Virus record (IMG/VR): IMGVR_UViG_3300024289_000033 | Span: 1 to 64,000 of that record | Length of the DNA: 64,000 nucleotides | Origin: a virus | Strand: one strand, 5' to 3' | Shown: piece after piece, positions 44,862 through 52,981 of the stretch | Layout: every line of letters starts with the position of its first letter | Numbering within the stretch: position 1 is the first letter of the stretch | The notes under the pieces: model-generated | Told to the model about the DNA's origin: nothing | The model's input: only the letters and a program-made list of their open reading frames with translations | Databases searched by the model: none | Translations under genes and position numbers: made by a program

Positions 44862-46957
44862 TATGATGCTCCTACTAGATCAGAAATACCCAATGACAAT
44901 GCAATTTTTGATCTGGAATCATTATTACTTGAAATAATGAACTCAGGAATTTTAGAACCTCTCGGAATAGAAGGTGTTTTAGTAGGTGATTTAATGGGTG
45001 GCAATACTGTATAAGTTGTTTTTGATACGATCACACGAGGACCTGGAGCAGGTGCTTTGGATTGTGGACCCATAGGAAATCCCATTCTTTTAGCATCATC
45101 TAGAGTTGGACTAAATGCTGGTTCAGGAAAAGCCATATCCATAAGAACACTACCAACTCCACCACCAAGACCTTTTAAAACTTTAGGAGCAGATGAGAAA
45201 GATCTTAATGGTCTTTCTATTGCCTGACGAATTGCAGGAGTTGGTCCGGTCTTTACCATATTTGGAGTGAATGCCTTGAATGGATTCCACCCTCGATATC
45301 CAGTTGCACCAGATTGAAATGCTTTATTACTTCTCGTAATTTGTAAGGCATCGTCACCAAATAGTGTTTTTGGATTTGGATTTTTTCTAGCATACTGTCC
45401 AAGTCCACCAAACTTTGCAGTATTTTCATTTGGAACTCTTACATTTCTTCCACGATTCCACCAATTCATAAATCCACGCATAGGATTAAATCCACTCCCA
45501 CTGCTAGATGAAGTAGGAACAGTGTTAGAACCAATCATTCCACCACCTGCAGCGAACTGAATATTGTTTGCTATCTTTGGAATATTAGTTCCGCCAGCTT
45601 TTTTATTTAAATCTAAAAAGAAATTTGCTCCATGCTTATCAACTGCCTTTTTAGACATCACAACTTCACCTGGTTGTGCAGCAATTAATTGTGTATCAGG
45701 ACCAGCACCTGTTATTTTTACACCACTATCGTTAGAAATTCCACCACCACCTTCAAATGCAATATCATTTACATCAATTTCCCTATCAACTAAACCACCA
45801 CCAAAGAAGGATCTTTTACCAACTAATCCTCCCCCATTGTAGTACATAGCGGACGGAGTTGGCAACCCTATTGGATTTTTAGGTCCGCCTGGAGCATTTA
45901 AACTTTGATTTGCAAATGATGCTCCAAGTTTTTGATACCAAGGAGTTTCTTTACTTTGTAATGTTTTATCTATTTCTTTTTGAGACTTCTGAGTGAGAGG
46001 TTTCATTCTCTCAGATTCTTTTATTTTTACAGCTCCACCAATAGCGGCCGCTGTATATAAACTTAACCAAGGATTAGCAGCAATAAATCTTCCAATTTGA
46101 GGAATAAATCCTCTGAGCATTTTAAGAGTAGTTCTTACAAACTTACCAAAAGGTGTAGCAAATAATCCATATGCAGTCAGTAATGCAGGCCACCAATCCT
46201 TTAAAAATCTACCAAGAGATTTTACTTTATCTGCATTCTTAGGATCACTAAACCATTTTACAAGTTGATTAAATGCATAACCAAGCAAAGTAAACTTAAT
46301 AAATCTAAAGATGCGATCAAGTATTCCTTGAGCTGGAGCAATAATTTTCTTTGCAAGTGACTTTAATTGAGTTAGAGGTTTTTCTAGATCCCCTTCGCGT
46401 TGTCTTCTTCTACGATCTTCAGATTTCTTTTTCTCTTCTTCTGTTCTCTTTTTCTTTTCCTTATTTTGAAGTGTCAAACTTTTTAAAATATCATCCAGTG
46501 CTTTTTCAATATCTTGTATATCCTTAGAAGAATCTTGTGTTTCTGTAGGAGTTACTGGAACAATCGCTTTACTTGCAAGAAAAAACTTGTCTCTAGAAAT
46601 TTGTATTGGTCCAGTTGTACCTATAGTTTCTGCTGTTATTTTTTTCTTATTTAATTTAAATCTACCAGTTTTGCCCTTTACTCTTTTAAATTCACTGACA
46701 AGTAACTCATCTTCTTCAGTAGAAAGTTTCTTATCAAAACTTCTTGAAGCAACTAATTTTTCTTTCAGAAGAGAAGTGTATGTACCATAGTCAATATCAA
46801 AAACATCCTCTATCCCAAGAAGTTTTAAAATTCTTTCATCTATATTTTCATCAACAAGATCCGTTTCTTTAGTACCTTCATACAAAGCAAGAGCGGATTC
46901 TTTCTTAGCTTCCGCTCTTATACTTGCAAGTAGGTCGTCCAGATCGTCAGGTCCCAT
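44861..46957 (-). CDS. Tail tape-measure/hub-like protein
   Basis: 698 residues. A charged N-terminal region with KKRTEEEKKKSEDRRRRQREGD, then ILDRIFRFIKFTLLGYAFNQ (about 211-230), a close copy of a segment in the 1020-residue protein. Hydrophobic helices (WWPALLTAYGLFATPFGKFV) and a C-terminal GVKITGAGPDTQLIAAQPGEVVMSKKAVDKHGANFF region are typical of cyanophage tape-measure-like tail proteins. It starts 11 nt inside the small gene after gp26 and shares one base with the next. Confidence 0.7.
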   Translation of the reverse strand: MGPDDLDDLLASIRAEAKKESALALYEGTKETDLVDENIDERILKLLGIEDVFDIDYGTYTSLLKEKLVASRSFDKKLSTEEDELLVSEFKRVKGKTGRFKLNKKKITAETIGTTGPIQISRDKFFLASKAIVPVTPTETQDSSKDIQDIEKALDDILKSLTLQNKEKKKRTEEEKKKSEDRRRRQREGDLEKPLTQLKSLAKKIIAPAQGILDRIFRFIKFTLLGYAFNQLVKWFSDPKNADKVKSLGRFLKDWWPALLTAYGLFATPFGKFVRTTLKMLRGFIPQIGRFIAANPWLSLYTAAAIGGAVKIKESERMKPLTQKSQKEIDKTLQSKETPWYQKLGASFANQSLNAPGGPKNPIGLPTPSAMYYNGGGLVGKRSFFGGGLVDREIDVNDIAFEGGGGISNDSGVKITGAGPDTQLIAAQPGEVVMSKKAVDKHGANFFLDLNKKAGGTNIPKIANNIQFAAGGGMIGSNTVPTSSSSGSGFNPMRGFMNWWNRGRNVRVPNENTAKFGGLGQYARKNPNPKTLFGDDALQITRSNKAFQSGATGYRGWNPFKAFTPNMVKTGPTPAIRQAIERPLRSFSSAPKVLKGLGGGVGSVLMDMAFPEPAFSPTLDDAKRMGFPMGPQSKAPAPGPRVIVSKTTYTVLPPIKSPTKTPSIPRGSKIPEFIISSNNDSRSKIALSLGISDLVGAS

Positions 46958-47114
46958 TTTGTTGCTGTTTTGTTTTTTCTTCTTCTAGATAATTTTTCAA
47001 CATTGCAACATAAACATCCCTTTCCCAAGGCATCATGTTTTCAATTTCCCATAATGAATATTTATGATACTGAATCAAAGCAAAGTTCAACTTATAAAAA
47101 TTTTCAAGGTCCAT
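46947..47114 (-). CDS. Small tail-assembly protein, predicted frameshift partner of gp26
   Basis: 55 residues, MDLENFYKLNFALIQYHKYS, then SLWEIENMMPWERDVYVAML, the pattern of the T part of G/GT tail-assembly chaperones. Its frame is open upstream without a stop and is entered by a -1 shift at the TTTTTTC site near the end of gp26, adding RISMVH before MDLENF. It can also start from its own ATG at 47114. It sits where gene 51 lies in T4 order and overlaps the tape-measure-like gene by 11 nt. Confidence 0.75.
   Translation of the reverse strand: MDLENFYKLNFALIQYHKYSLWEIENMMPWERDVYVAMLKNYLEEEKTKQQQNGT
47059..47066 (-). promoter_or_regulatory. T4-type late-promoter motif (CATAAATA)
   Basis: Lies inside the small 55-residue gene, 102-109 nt before the tape-measure-like gene. 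It may be incidental. Confidence 0.3.
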
Positions 47115-47138
47115 ATGGACCATACTTATGCGAAAAAA
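47108..47138 (-). promoter_or_regulatory. Predicted -1 ribosomal frameshift site
   Basis: On the minus strand the heptamer T-TTT-TTC (47132-47138) is in the correct phase for gp26, two codons before its stop. Ten nt later comes the perfect palindrome GGTCCATATGGACC (47108-47121), able to form a 5-bp hairpin with an AUAU loop. The -1 frame continues without a stop through the 55-residue gene, giving a 299-residue fusion. Confidence 0.75.
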
Positions 47139-47845
47139 CTGGATAAACCCTCCAGAACAACTTCACTCTCAACTTCAGTTTTTGGATTCTTAACCTTCAC
47201 TGAATGCGAAAGTTTAGGCATTGTTTCAAAGAACTTTTCAATCTGCTTGAACTGAGACGAATTCATTTGTTCTAAAAAGTCAATAAGTTCTTTCTTAGTG
47301 ACATCGCCAGAAACCCAAATTTCATCTTCAGTATAAATTTTATCAATACAACTTGCAACAAGATCAAAAGATTGATCCATATTTGCATCACCAGAAAAAT
47401 CAAAATTATTTTTAATGAATTGATCCAATGAAGGATATTTCATTTCCATAATAATATTATCATCTACTTTAATTTTATTTGTATGATCTTCATTCTTTTG
47501 AATTTTGATTTCATCAATATTAATTTTTACGGAAACATAAGTTTCCCCATCATCCGGACAAATAATATTAACTTCGACTTCTTCTCCTACAGATTTACCT
47601 CGAATATTTAAAAAGAGATATTCAATATCAAAAGTAGGTAACGATTCTACTTTAATATTTTTTGTTAGAATACAACTTTTAATTACATTTTTAATTGCTG
47701 TTGTAATCTCTTTGGTATTCTCGCTTTCTAATGCAAGAACAAGAAGTTTTTCTTCCTTAACTAAAAAAGGTCTATATTGAATTTCTTTTCCAGTAGAAGG
47801 AAGTTCCAACTCATATGTTGGTGTAGAGATCTTTGGTAAAGGCAT
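47126..47845 (-). CDS. gp26: Baseplate hub assembly protein gp26
   Basis: 239 residues, MPLPKISTPTYELELPSTGKEIQYRPFLVKEEKLLVLALES, the start typical of the T4 gp26/T4 baseplate family (PF12322). The C-terminal part (SFDLVASCIDKIYTEDEIWVSGDVTKKELIDFLEQMNSSQFKQIEKFFETMPKLSHSV) resembles the G part of G/GT tail-assembly chaperones. An AATAAATA motif lies upstream. The reading frame ends two codons after a slippery TTTTTTC, so a longer -1 product is predicted. Confidence 0.85.
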   Translation of the reverse strand: MPLPKISTPTYELELPSTGKEIQYRPFLVKEEKLLVLALESENTKEITTAIKNVIKSCILTKNIKVESLPTFDIEYLFLNIRGKSVGEEVEVNIICPDDGETYVSVKINIDEIKIQKNEDHTNKIKVDDNIIMEMKYPSLDQFIKNNFDFSGDANMDQSFDLVASCIDKIYTEDEIWVSGDVTKKELIDFLEQMNSSQFKQIEKFFETMPKLSHSVKVKNPKTEVESEVVLEGLSSFFA

Positions 47846-47872
47846 AATGACCTATAGATGTTTCAGTGTGAT

Positions 47873-47880
47873 TATTTATT
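47873..47880 (-). promoter_or_regulatory. T4-type late-promoter motif (AATAAATA)
   Basis: Lies 28-35 nt upstream of gp26, overlapping the stop of gp54. Confidence 0.5.
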
Positions 47881-48616
47881 AAGCAATATTTGGTGGCGCA
47901 AATCCCTCAAATCCAGCTCCAACAAATCCACCAACATTTCCAGGGAGTTGCTGTAAACCAAAATTATTTTGTAATGGGCTTTCGTTACCATTACTAGTAT
48001 TAATAGTGTTTATATTATTCATAAAATATCTGATGTAACTGAAAGATACTGTACATTTCAACAATTGTGAAGAGTCATAAGATACTGGCATTGAATTAAT
48101 TGAGATTGGATATGCGCCAATAAAAGTATACTCAACAAATTTATCAAAATCTTTTTCAAATTTTTGCACATACATATCAACTCTATAATCATCTGGAAAT
48201 TTTACTCTGTAGTAATAATTTCTTTTTGCTTGATCTTTATATTGATCTTCACCTACAGACCAAGACATCCAAGTTTCAAAAAATTTGATGATCTTATAAT
48301 CATGATCAACATAAAAAGTAAAATCTATTCTATCATCATATTGTCTTCTGTAAACATGTCTCTCAGTCACACCAGTGAAATCATTATTAATTTCATGAGT
48401 TGCTAAAGAAGATCCTGGAAGAGACGCTTCGGAGCAAGAAAGAGTTAAAAGTTCTGGATCAATATCAGACTGTCGATCACCAAAAAATTTTGCAGCTTTA
48501 TTTTTAATTTCTGAAGTATTAAAATAAACTGCATAATGGGAAGTTAATGCAGGTCTTAATATCTTTGACTTAAGTTCCGAAGTTGGATTAAATTTTGGTG
48601 TTTGACCTGAAGGCAT
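47879..48616 (-). CDS. gp54: Baseplate tail-tube initiator gp54
   Basis: 245 residues. It has the tube-protein-like fold seen in gp19/gp48/gp54: LTSHYAVYFNTSEIKNKAAKFF, LLTLSCSEASLPGSSLATHEI, YRRQYDDRIDFTFYVDHDYKIIKFFETWMSWSVG and YPISINSMPVSYDSSQLLKCTVSFSYIRYF. In T4 gp54 caps the baseplate and starts tube assembly. Here it is shorter than the T4 protein and divergently oriented to gp48. Assignment to gp54 is by pattern and context. Confidence 0.75.
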   Translation of the reverse strand: MPSGQTPKFNPTSELKSKILRPALTSHYAVYFNTSEIKNKAAKFFGDRQSDIDPELLTLSCSEASLPGSSLATHEINNDFTGVTERHVYRRQYDDRIDFTFYVDHDYKIIKFFETWMSWSVGEDQYKDQAKRNYYYRVKFPDDYRVDMYVQKFEKDFDKFVEYTFIGAYPISINSMPVSYDSSQLLKCTVSFSYIRYFMNNINTINTSNGNESPLQNNFGLQQLPGNVGGFVGAGFEGFAPPNIA

Positions 48617-48621
48617 TTGCC

Positions 48622-48629
48622 TATAAATA
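48622..48629 (+). promoter_or_regulatory. T4 late promoter (TATAAATA, exact)
   Basis: A perfect consensus on the plus strand in the divergent gap between gp54 and the plus-strand block. Transcription should start about 10 nt downstream and cover 48652-51986. Confidence 0.75.
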
Positions 48630-48651
48630 TTTTTACTTATATATTATGTAT

Positions 48652-49080
48652 ATGAAAAAGATAAAAACACATTCGTATATTTGGGATACAACTAAATTGT
48701 GTGAAACATTCAATGTTAATGGAGCAACCATTTTATCCGAAACGTATGAATATATTTCCGGAAACCATTTTTCCGGAATGTTAGGCAAAAAACACTCAGA
48801 TGAAACTAAAAAACAAATGAGTGAAATTGCAAAAGGAAGAAATATGAAAAAAGCAATTGAGTCTTCTTCAAAAAAAAGAAAAGGAAATCCTGCACATAAT
48901 ATAGGCTGCGAATATCCACAGTTTCAGAAAGGAGGAAAAATAATATCAAAAGATGGAAAAGTGGTAGAATTTAAATGCATATCCCACATATGCAAAAAAT
49001 TAAATTTAAATCCAACACATCTAGGTCAGGTCTTATCTGGAAAAAGAAAATCTCATAAAGGTTGGAAAAATGCCTCGTGA
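48652..49080 (+). CDS. NUMOD3/NUMOD1-type protein, homing-endonuclease remnant
   Basis: 142 residues from ATG at 48652 (MKKIKTHSYIWDTTKL); ATG at 48646 is also possible. MLGKKHSDETKKQMSEIAKGR matches the NUMOD3 DNA-binding motif and ISHICKKLNLNPTHLGQVLSGKRKSHKGWK matches NUMOD1. No GIY-YIG or HNH catalytic core is seen, so this looks like a homing-endonuclease DNA-binding tail or degenerate element. It overlaps the gp4 gene by 11 nt, at the divergent promoter. Confidence 0.7.
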   Translation: MKKIKTHSYIWDTTKLCETFNVNGATILSETYEYISGNHFSGMLGKKHSDETKKQMSEIAKGRNMKKAIESSSKKRKGNPAHNIGCEYPQFQKGGKIISKDGKVVEFKCISHICKKLNLNPTHLGQVLSGKRKSHKGWKNAS

Positions 49081-49522
49081 CTCCAAGTATCATCAGGGAT
49101 ATTTTCATCCAAAAAATCCAGAAAAATATATTGGAAACTCCCAAAATATAGTGTATAGAAGTAGTTGGGAACTAAAATTTATGCAGTGGTGTGATCGCTC
49201 ACCTAATGTATTAAGGTATGGATCAGAAGAATTTTGTATTCCATATTATAATCCAGTAAAACAAAAAGTATGTAGATACTTTCCAGATTTTATTATTGAA
49301 GTTCTTGAAAATAATGGAAAAACGCAAAAATATGTGATAGAAATAAAACCAAAAAAACAAACAGTTCCTCCAGTTCAAGGAAAAAAGAAAAATAAAACCT
49401 ATATTAATGAAGTAAATACTTATACAGTTAATCAATCAAAATGGAAATCAATTCAGGAATGGTGTGATGATCATTTAATTAAGTTTCGCATAATCACAGA
49501 ATCTGAATTAGGCATAAAGTAA
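49070..49522 (+). CDS. gp4: Head completion protein gp4
   Basis: 150 residues, the usual length of T4 gp4 (gp50) homologues. MPRDSKYHQGYFHPKNPEKYIGN..IVYRSSWELKFMQWCDRSPNVLRYGSEEFCIPYYNPVKQKVCRYFPDFIIEV carries the PD-(D/E)XK-like core (WE..K, then FPDF and VIEIKPKKQ). It seals the filled head before tail joining. It overlaps the NUMOD gene by 11 nt and the next gene by one base. Confidence 0.9.
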   Translation: MPRDSKYHQGYFHPKNPEKYIGNSQNIVYRSSWELKFMQWCDRSPNVLRYGSEEFCIPYYNPVKQKVCRYFPDFIIEVLENNGKTQKYVIEIKPKKQTVPPVQGKKKNKTYINEVNTYTVNQSKWKSIQEWCDDHLIKFRIITESELGIK

Positions 49523-49911
49523 TGGAAATCAAAGGGTTCGGGCAATATGTTGATTCAGGTTCAAAAAGAGTTAATGATCTAAAAGCAAGATTAAAAAAAT
49601 ACAAGTATACTGAACCCGATGATATTATGATGACAATTATGGAAGTCTTTCGTGAGGGAGACTTCGTTCCTGATGTTGGAAAATATTATACCTTTATATA
49701 CTCAGCAAAAACAAAAGGATTAAGATATGATGAGTTCCCTTTGATCGCAACACTTTCAATAGAAAAGTGGGGATTTACTGGACTTAATTTTCACTGGGGA
49801 ACAGTCAGAAATTATACTTGGTTTGAAGTAAATAGCAAATTATTAGAAGTTAAACAAAATGAAATTGACTATCTTCGTTCTCTCGAATATGCAAAGTTTA
49901 GAACTAAATAA
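49522..49911 (+). CDS. Conserved phage protein (hypothetical)
   Basis: 129 residues, MEIKGFGQYVDSGSKRVNDLKARLKKYKYTEPDDIMMTIMEVF, then YYTFIYSAKTKGLRYDEFPLIATLSIEKWGFTGLNFHWGTVRNYTWFEV. The aromatic-rich second half is beta-like. It sits between gp4 and gp48 in the plus block, as in related cyanophages; its role is probably in virion assembly. No catalytic motif is evident. Confidence 0.7.
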   Translation: MEIKGFGQYVDSGSKRVNDLKARLKKYKYTEPDDIMMTIMEVFREGDFVPDVGKYYTFIYSAKTKGLRYDEFPLIATLSIEKWGFTGLNFHWGTVRNYTWFEVNSKLLEVKQNEIDYLRSLEYAKFRTK

Positions 49912-49931
49912 ATAAAAAACATCTATAAATG
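49904..49931 (+). promoter_or_regulatory. Late-promoter-like motifs before gp48
   Basis: CTAAATA at 49904-49910 and TATAAATG at 49924-49931 on the plus strand, 60-90 nt before the gp48 start. AGGGAG just before 49991 is a good ribosome site. Confidence 0.4.
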
Positions 49932-49990
49932 TCTCATACTCTACAAAAAATTGAGATGACTCATCATCTTATGGTTGAGGGAGATTTCTA

Positions 49991-51316
49991 ATGGCAACTG
50001 TATATAAAGACACTCCACCCCAATATTTTAAACCAACTATACAAAATAATTCAGTTAATGCACAAGGATATTATGTAACTGTGACTGATGGAGTGACAAC
50101 TGTATTCAGAAAAGGTAAGAATGCATCAGGTCAAGATGAAATTATAAATGTTGGAAGTATTCCAAAAGTAGGTAGCGGTGGATTTACAAATACTAGTAAT
50201 GCAAGCAAAGAAGAAATACAATATTTTACTGCCAATGCAAGAAAAACAGTCAATGAGCAAGCAGTTCCTGTAGTAAGTAGAGGAATAGGTGGATCTGCTG
50301 GGGGAGGAAACGCTAAAATTAATCAAGTCTTAGGGACAAATTTAGCTTCAACATCAGCAAATCCTACATCAGGAACAAAACCTCCAGATCCACCACTATT
50401 ACCTCAAGACATATCAGTGTCAATTCCTGACAGCGATATATCAAAATCTATAGATGAAACTTTAAAGGTAAATTTAAGGTATCCTTTAGGAATAAATTCA
50501 AACGATCAAGATAGAATAAAGTTTAGTGTAAAACAAATTATAGGAAGAACAGGTATTAATATTAGTGCAGATGCAAAATTTAATCTAGGAACTAGAGATC
50601 TCTCTAAACCATTGGGAACTGTTGTTTTGCCAATTCAACCATCAATTTCAGATAGCAATGGCGTTGATTGGGGCGGAGCAAATTTAGATCCAATTACAGC
50701 ATATGCTGCAGCTTTATCGTTAGATATTGCTGCATCAGGAGGAAATATTGCAGGAGAAGTATCAAGAGCTTTAAATTCAGCTGCAGAAGAATTTAAAAAA
50801 GGTTTTGGTGGTCCAAATGATAAAGGTTACAAAAAAGCACTTCAAGTTTTCTTTGCTCAACAAGCAGTAGGAGCTCAAAACTTATTATCAAGAACTGGTG
50901 GAGCAATTTTAAACCCCAATCTTGAACTTCTTTTTAATGGACCAACATTAAGACCATTCAATTTTACCTTTAGATTATCACCTAGAAATAAACCAGAAGC
51001 AGAACAAGTAAAAAAAATTATAAATTTTTTCAAGAAAGCAATGTCAGTTAAAAAAGCAGCATCTGAAGTATTTTTAAAAGCACCAAATGTTTTTGAAATA
51101 GAGTATCAATCAGGAGATGGTAAGTTACACGAATCATTAAATAGAATAAAAACATGCGCTCTTCTAAATTGCGATGTTGATTATACTCCAGATGGAAGTT
51201 ACATGACTTTTGATGACGAAAATAAAACAATGACCTCATACCAGTTAACTTTAAGATTTAGTGAACTTGATCCAATCTATAATACAGATTATACAAGTCA
51301 TTCAATAGGATACTAA
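49991..51316 (+). CDS. gp48: Baseplate tail-tube cap gp48
   Basis: 441 residues. ELLFNGPTLRPFNFTFRLSPRN..EAEQVKKIINFFKKAM..KAASEVFLKAPNVFEIEYQSGDGKLHESLNRIKTCALLNCDVDYTPDGSYMTF matches the conserved gp48 tube-cap region that stacks on gp54. The N-terminal half is a diverse Gly/Ser-rich and helical part. Start chosen for the AGGGAG ribosome site 9 nt upstream. It ends 1 nt before gp53. Confidence 0.9.
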   Translation: MATVYKDTPPQYFKPTIQNNSVNAQGYYVTVTDGVTTVFRKGKNASGQDEIINVGSIPKVGSGGFTNTSNASKEEIQYFTANARKTVNEQAVPVVSRGIGGSAGGGNAKINQVLGTNLASTSANPTSGTKPPDPPLLPQDISVSIPDSDISKSIDETLKVNLRYPLGINSNDQDRIKFSVKQIIGRTGINISADAKFNLGTRDLSKPLGTVVLPIQPSISDSNGVDWGGANLDPITAYAAALSLDIAASGGNIAGEVSRALNSAAEEFKKGFGGPNDKGYKKALQVFFAQQAVGAQNLLSRTGGAILNPNLELLFNGPTLRPFNFTFRLSPRNKPEAEQVKKIINFFKKAMSVKKAASEVFLKAPNVFEIEYQSGDGKLHESLNRIKTCALLNCDVDYTPDGSYMTFDDENKTMTSYQLTLRFSELDPIYNTDYTSHSIGY

Positions 51317-51317
51317 A

Positions 51318-51986
51318 ATGTCAAGTTACTTCAGACAAGTTCCAGACTTTGAATATGTTAATAGAACTGCAGATGCAAAGAACATTTCAGACTATAGAAC
51401 TGTAAAAAATCTTTTTAAACGCGGAAAACTAAGAGAAGATATTTTTGGAGATCTTCAATTTTTTACAAAATACAAAATCATTGGAAACGAAAGACCCGAT
51501 AATGTAGCGTATAAAATTTATCAAGATGCTACACTCGATTGGATTATTTTATTGTCAAATAATATACTTAATGTTCAAACTGAATGGCCATTATCACAAA
51601 TTTCATTTGATAATTATTTGATGGATAAGTATGGAACATACTCAAATATAAATGCGGTTCATCATTATGAAACAAAAGAAATAAAAGATAGTAATGAAAT
51701 CATAATAGTTCCAGAGGGACTTAGAGTACCATCCAACTTTTCAGTAACTTATTATGATCGTATCCTAGGAAGACAAATAAATCGAACAAATATAACTAAA
51801 GAAATTACAAATTATCAATTTGAAGAAAAAATTCAAAATGATAAAAGAAATATATTTGTACTTAAACCTAGGTATCTAAATGTAATCTTAAATGACATGA
51901 ATGAACTCATGAAATATAAAAAAGGTGCCGCTCAGTATGAGAGCGACACCTTAAAGAAAGGAGACAATATTAGACTTTACACTTGA
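51318..51986 (+). CDS. gp53: Baseplate wedge protein gp53
   Basis: 222 residues. MSSYFRQVPDFEYVNRTADAKNISDYRTVKNLFKRGKLREDIFGDLQFFTKYKIIGNERPDNVAYKIYQDATLDWIILLSNNILNVQTEWPLS is the classic gp53 start that links wedges. The end (KKGAAQYESDTLKKGD) lies over a hairpin that terminates the opposite gp32 gene. It abuts gp32 tail to tail with no spacer. Confidence 0.9.
   Translation: MSSYFRQVPDFEYVNRTADAKNISDYRTVKNLFKRGKLREDIFGDLQFFTKYKIIGNERPDNVAYKIYQDATLDWIILLSNNILNVQTEWPLSQISFDNYLMDKYGTYSNINAVHHYETKEIKDSNEIIIVPEGLRVPSNFSVTYYDRILGRQINRTNITKEITNYQFEEKIQNDKRNIFVLKPRYLNVILNDMNELMKYKKGAAQYESDTLKKGDNIRLYT
51917..51952 (-). terminator. Terminator of gp32 embedded in gp53
   Basis: A 12-bp stem with one mismatch (AAGGTGCCGCTC / GAGCGACACCTT) followed on the minus strand by six T. 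The signal lies 35-70 nt past the gp32 stop, inside the gp53 coding end. No T run follows on the plus strand. Confidence 0.75.
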
Positions 51987-52934
51987 TCATTCTTCAGCAA
52001 GACGCTGGAAATAAGAAAGTGCATCATCTTCATCCTCATCTTCAGTAGTAATCTTTGGAAGAGAAGGAGACTTAGAACGAGCATAAGACTGCTCTAGTTC
52101 TTCTACAACTTTAGATTCAACGGAAGGAGATTGCTCATAACTAGCAAACTCATCTTCCTGTTCTACAACTGCACGAGAGCGAGTCGGAGAAGAATTCTTA
52201 AGACCGAGAACAGTGTTCATACGGTTCTCAAGTTCTTCATAAGACTTGAATTGATCAGGTGCAATAGTAGCAGCTAGAGAATATTGCTTCTTCCAGATTG
52301 CTTCAAGAGCATCATCATCACTAAGAAGAGGTTCGACAGGACCAAACTCAGACTTATCATAATTCCAATACCCATCTTTCTTTACGATCTTGAGTTTGAA
52401 ATTAGCACCTTGCCAGAAGTCAAAAGGATTGATCGGAGTTTCATCCTCAAACTCAGGTTGCATTGCTTCCATGATCTTATCAAAGATCTTCTTACCATAC
52501 TTAAACAGGAAGACTTTACCTTCGTTGGCAGGATTAGAAGGATCCTTCACAACATAAATGTTGCTGTAATAAGAGAGTTTACGCTTTTGTTTGCGAACGA
52601 TTTCTTTGTTTGCTTCGGTTCCACTATTCCAGAGTTGTCGGTTATACTCAGAAACAGGATCTTTTTGTCCGATAGTGGTCAGAGAGTTCTCAATATACCA
52701 ACCACCAGGACCTTGGAATCCATGGGAATAAACTTTAGACCAGGGAACATCTTCTCCTTCAGGTGCAGGAAGGAAACGAATCACTGCAAAACCGTTTCCA
52801 GTTTTATCCAGTTCTGGTTTCCAGAGACGCTCATCAGCACCCCCAGAAGTTGCACTCATCTTCTCCACTTCTTTTACCAGTTTAGAAGTCAGAGAACCAA
52901 GAGAGGATTGTTTTTTAAGATCAGCAAAAGACAT
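51987..52934 (-). CDS. gp32: Single-stranded DNA-binding protein gp32
   Basis: 315 residues. FADLKKQSSLGSLTSKLVKEVEK (N-terminal B region), the core SHGFQGPGGWYIENSLTT, LSYYSNIYVVKDPSNPANEGKVFLFKYGKKIFDKI and a long acidic tail (EDEDEDDALSYFQRLAEE) match gp32. The zinc-binding cysteines of T4 gp32 are all absent; there is no Cys at all. A consensus sigma70-like promoter lies upstream; a GAGGT ribosome site precedes ATG. It coats DNA during replication. Confidence 0.95.
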   Translation of the reverse strand: MSFADLKKQSSLGSLTSKLVKEVEKMSATSGGADERLWKPELDKTGNGFAVIRFLPAPEGEDVPWSKVYSHGFQGPGGWYIENSLTTIGQKDPVSEYNRQLWNSGTEANKEIVRKQKRKLSYYSNIYVVKDPSNPANEGKVFLFKYGKKIFDKIMEAMQPEFEDETPINPFDFWQGANFKLKIVKKDGYWNYDKSEFGPVEPLLSDDDALEAIWKKQYSLAATIAPDQFKSYEELENRMNTVLGLKNSSPTRSRAVVEQEDEFASYEQSPSVESKVVEELEQSYARSKSPSLPKITTEDEDEDDALSYFQRLAEE

Positions 52935-52981
52935 TAGATTACCTCGGATTGTGTACGGATTTGGCTTTTGTGTACTTCGTT

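Noticed and set aside
49929-49991. 20-residue reading frame before gp48 (MSHTLQKIEMTHHLMVEGDF)
   Set aside because: It is very short and its ATG lies within a late-promoter-like motif; no ribosome site can precede it.
52284-52937. 217-residue plus-strand frame opposite gp32
   Set aside because: It is the antisense of a confidently identified gp32 gene.
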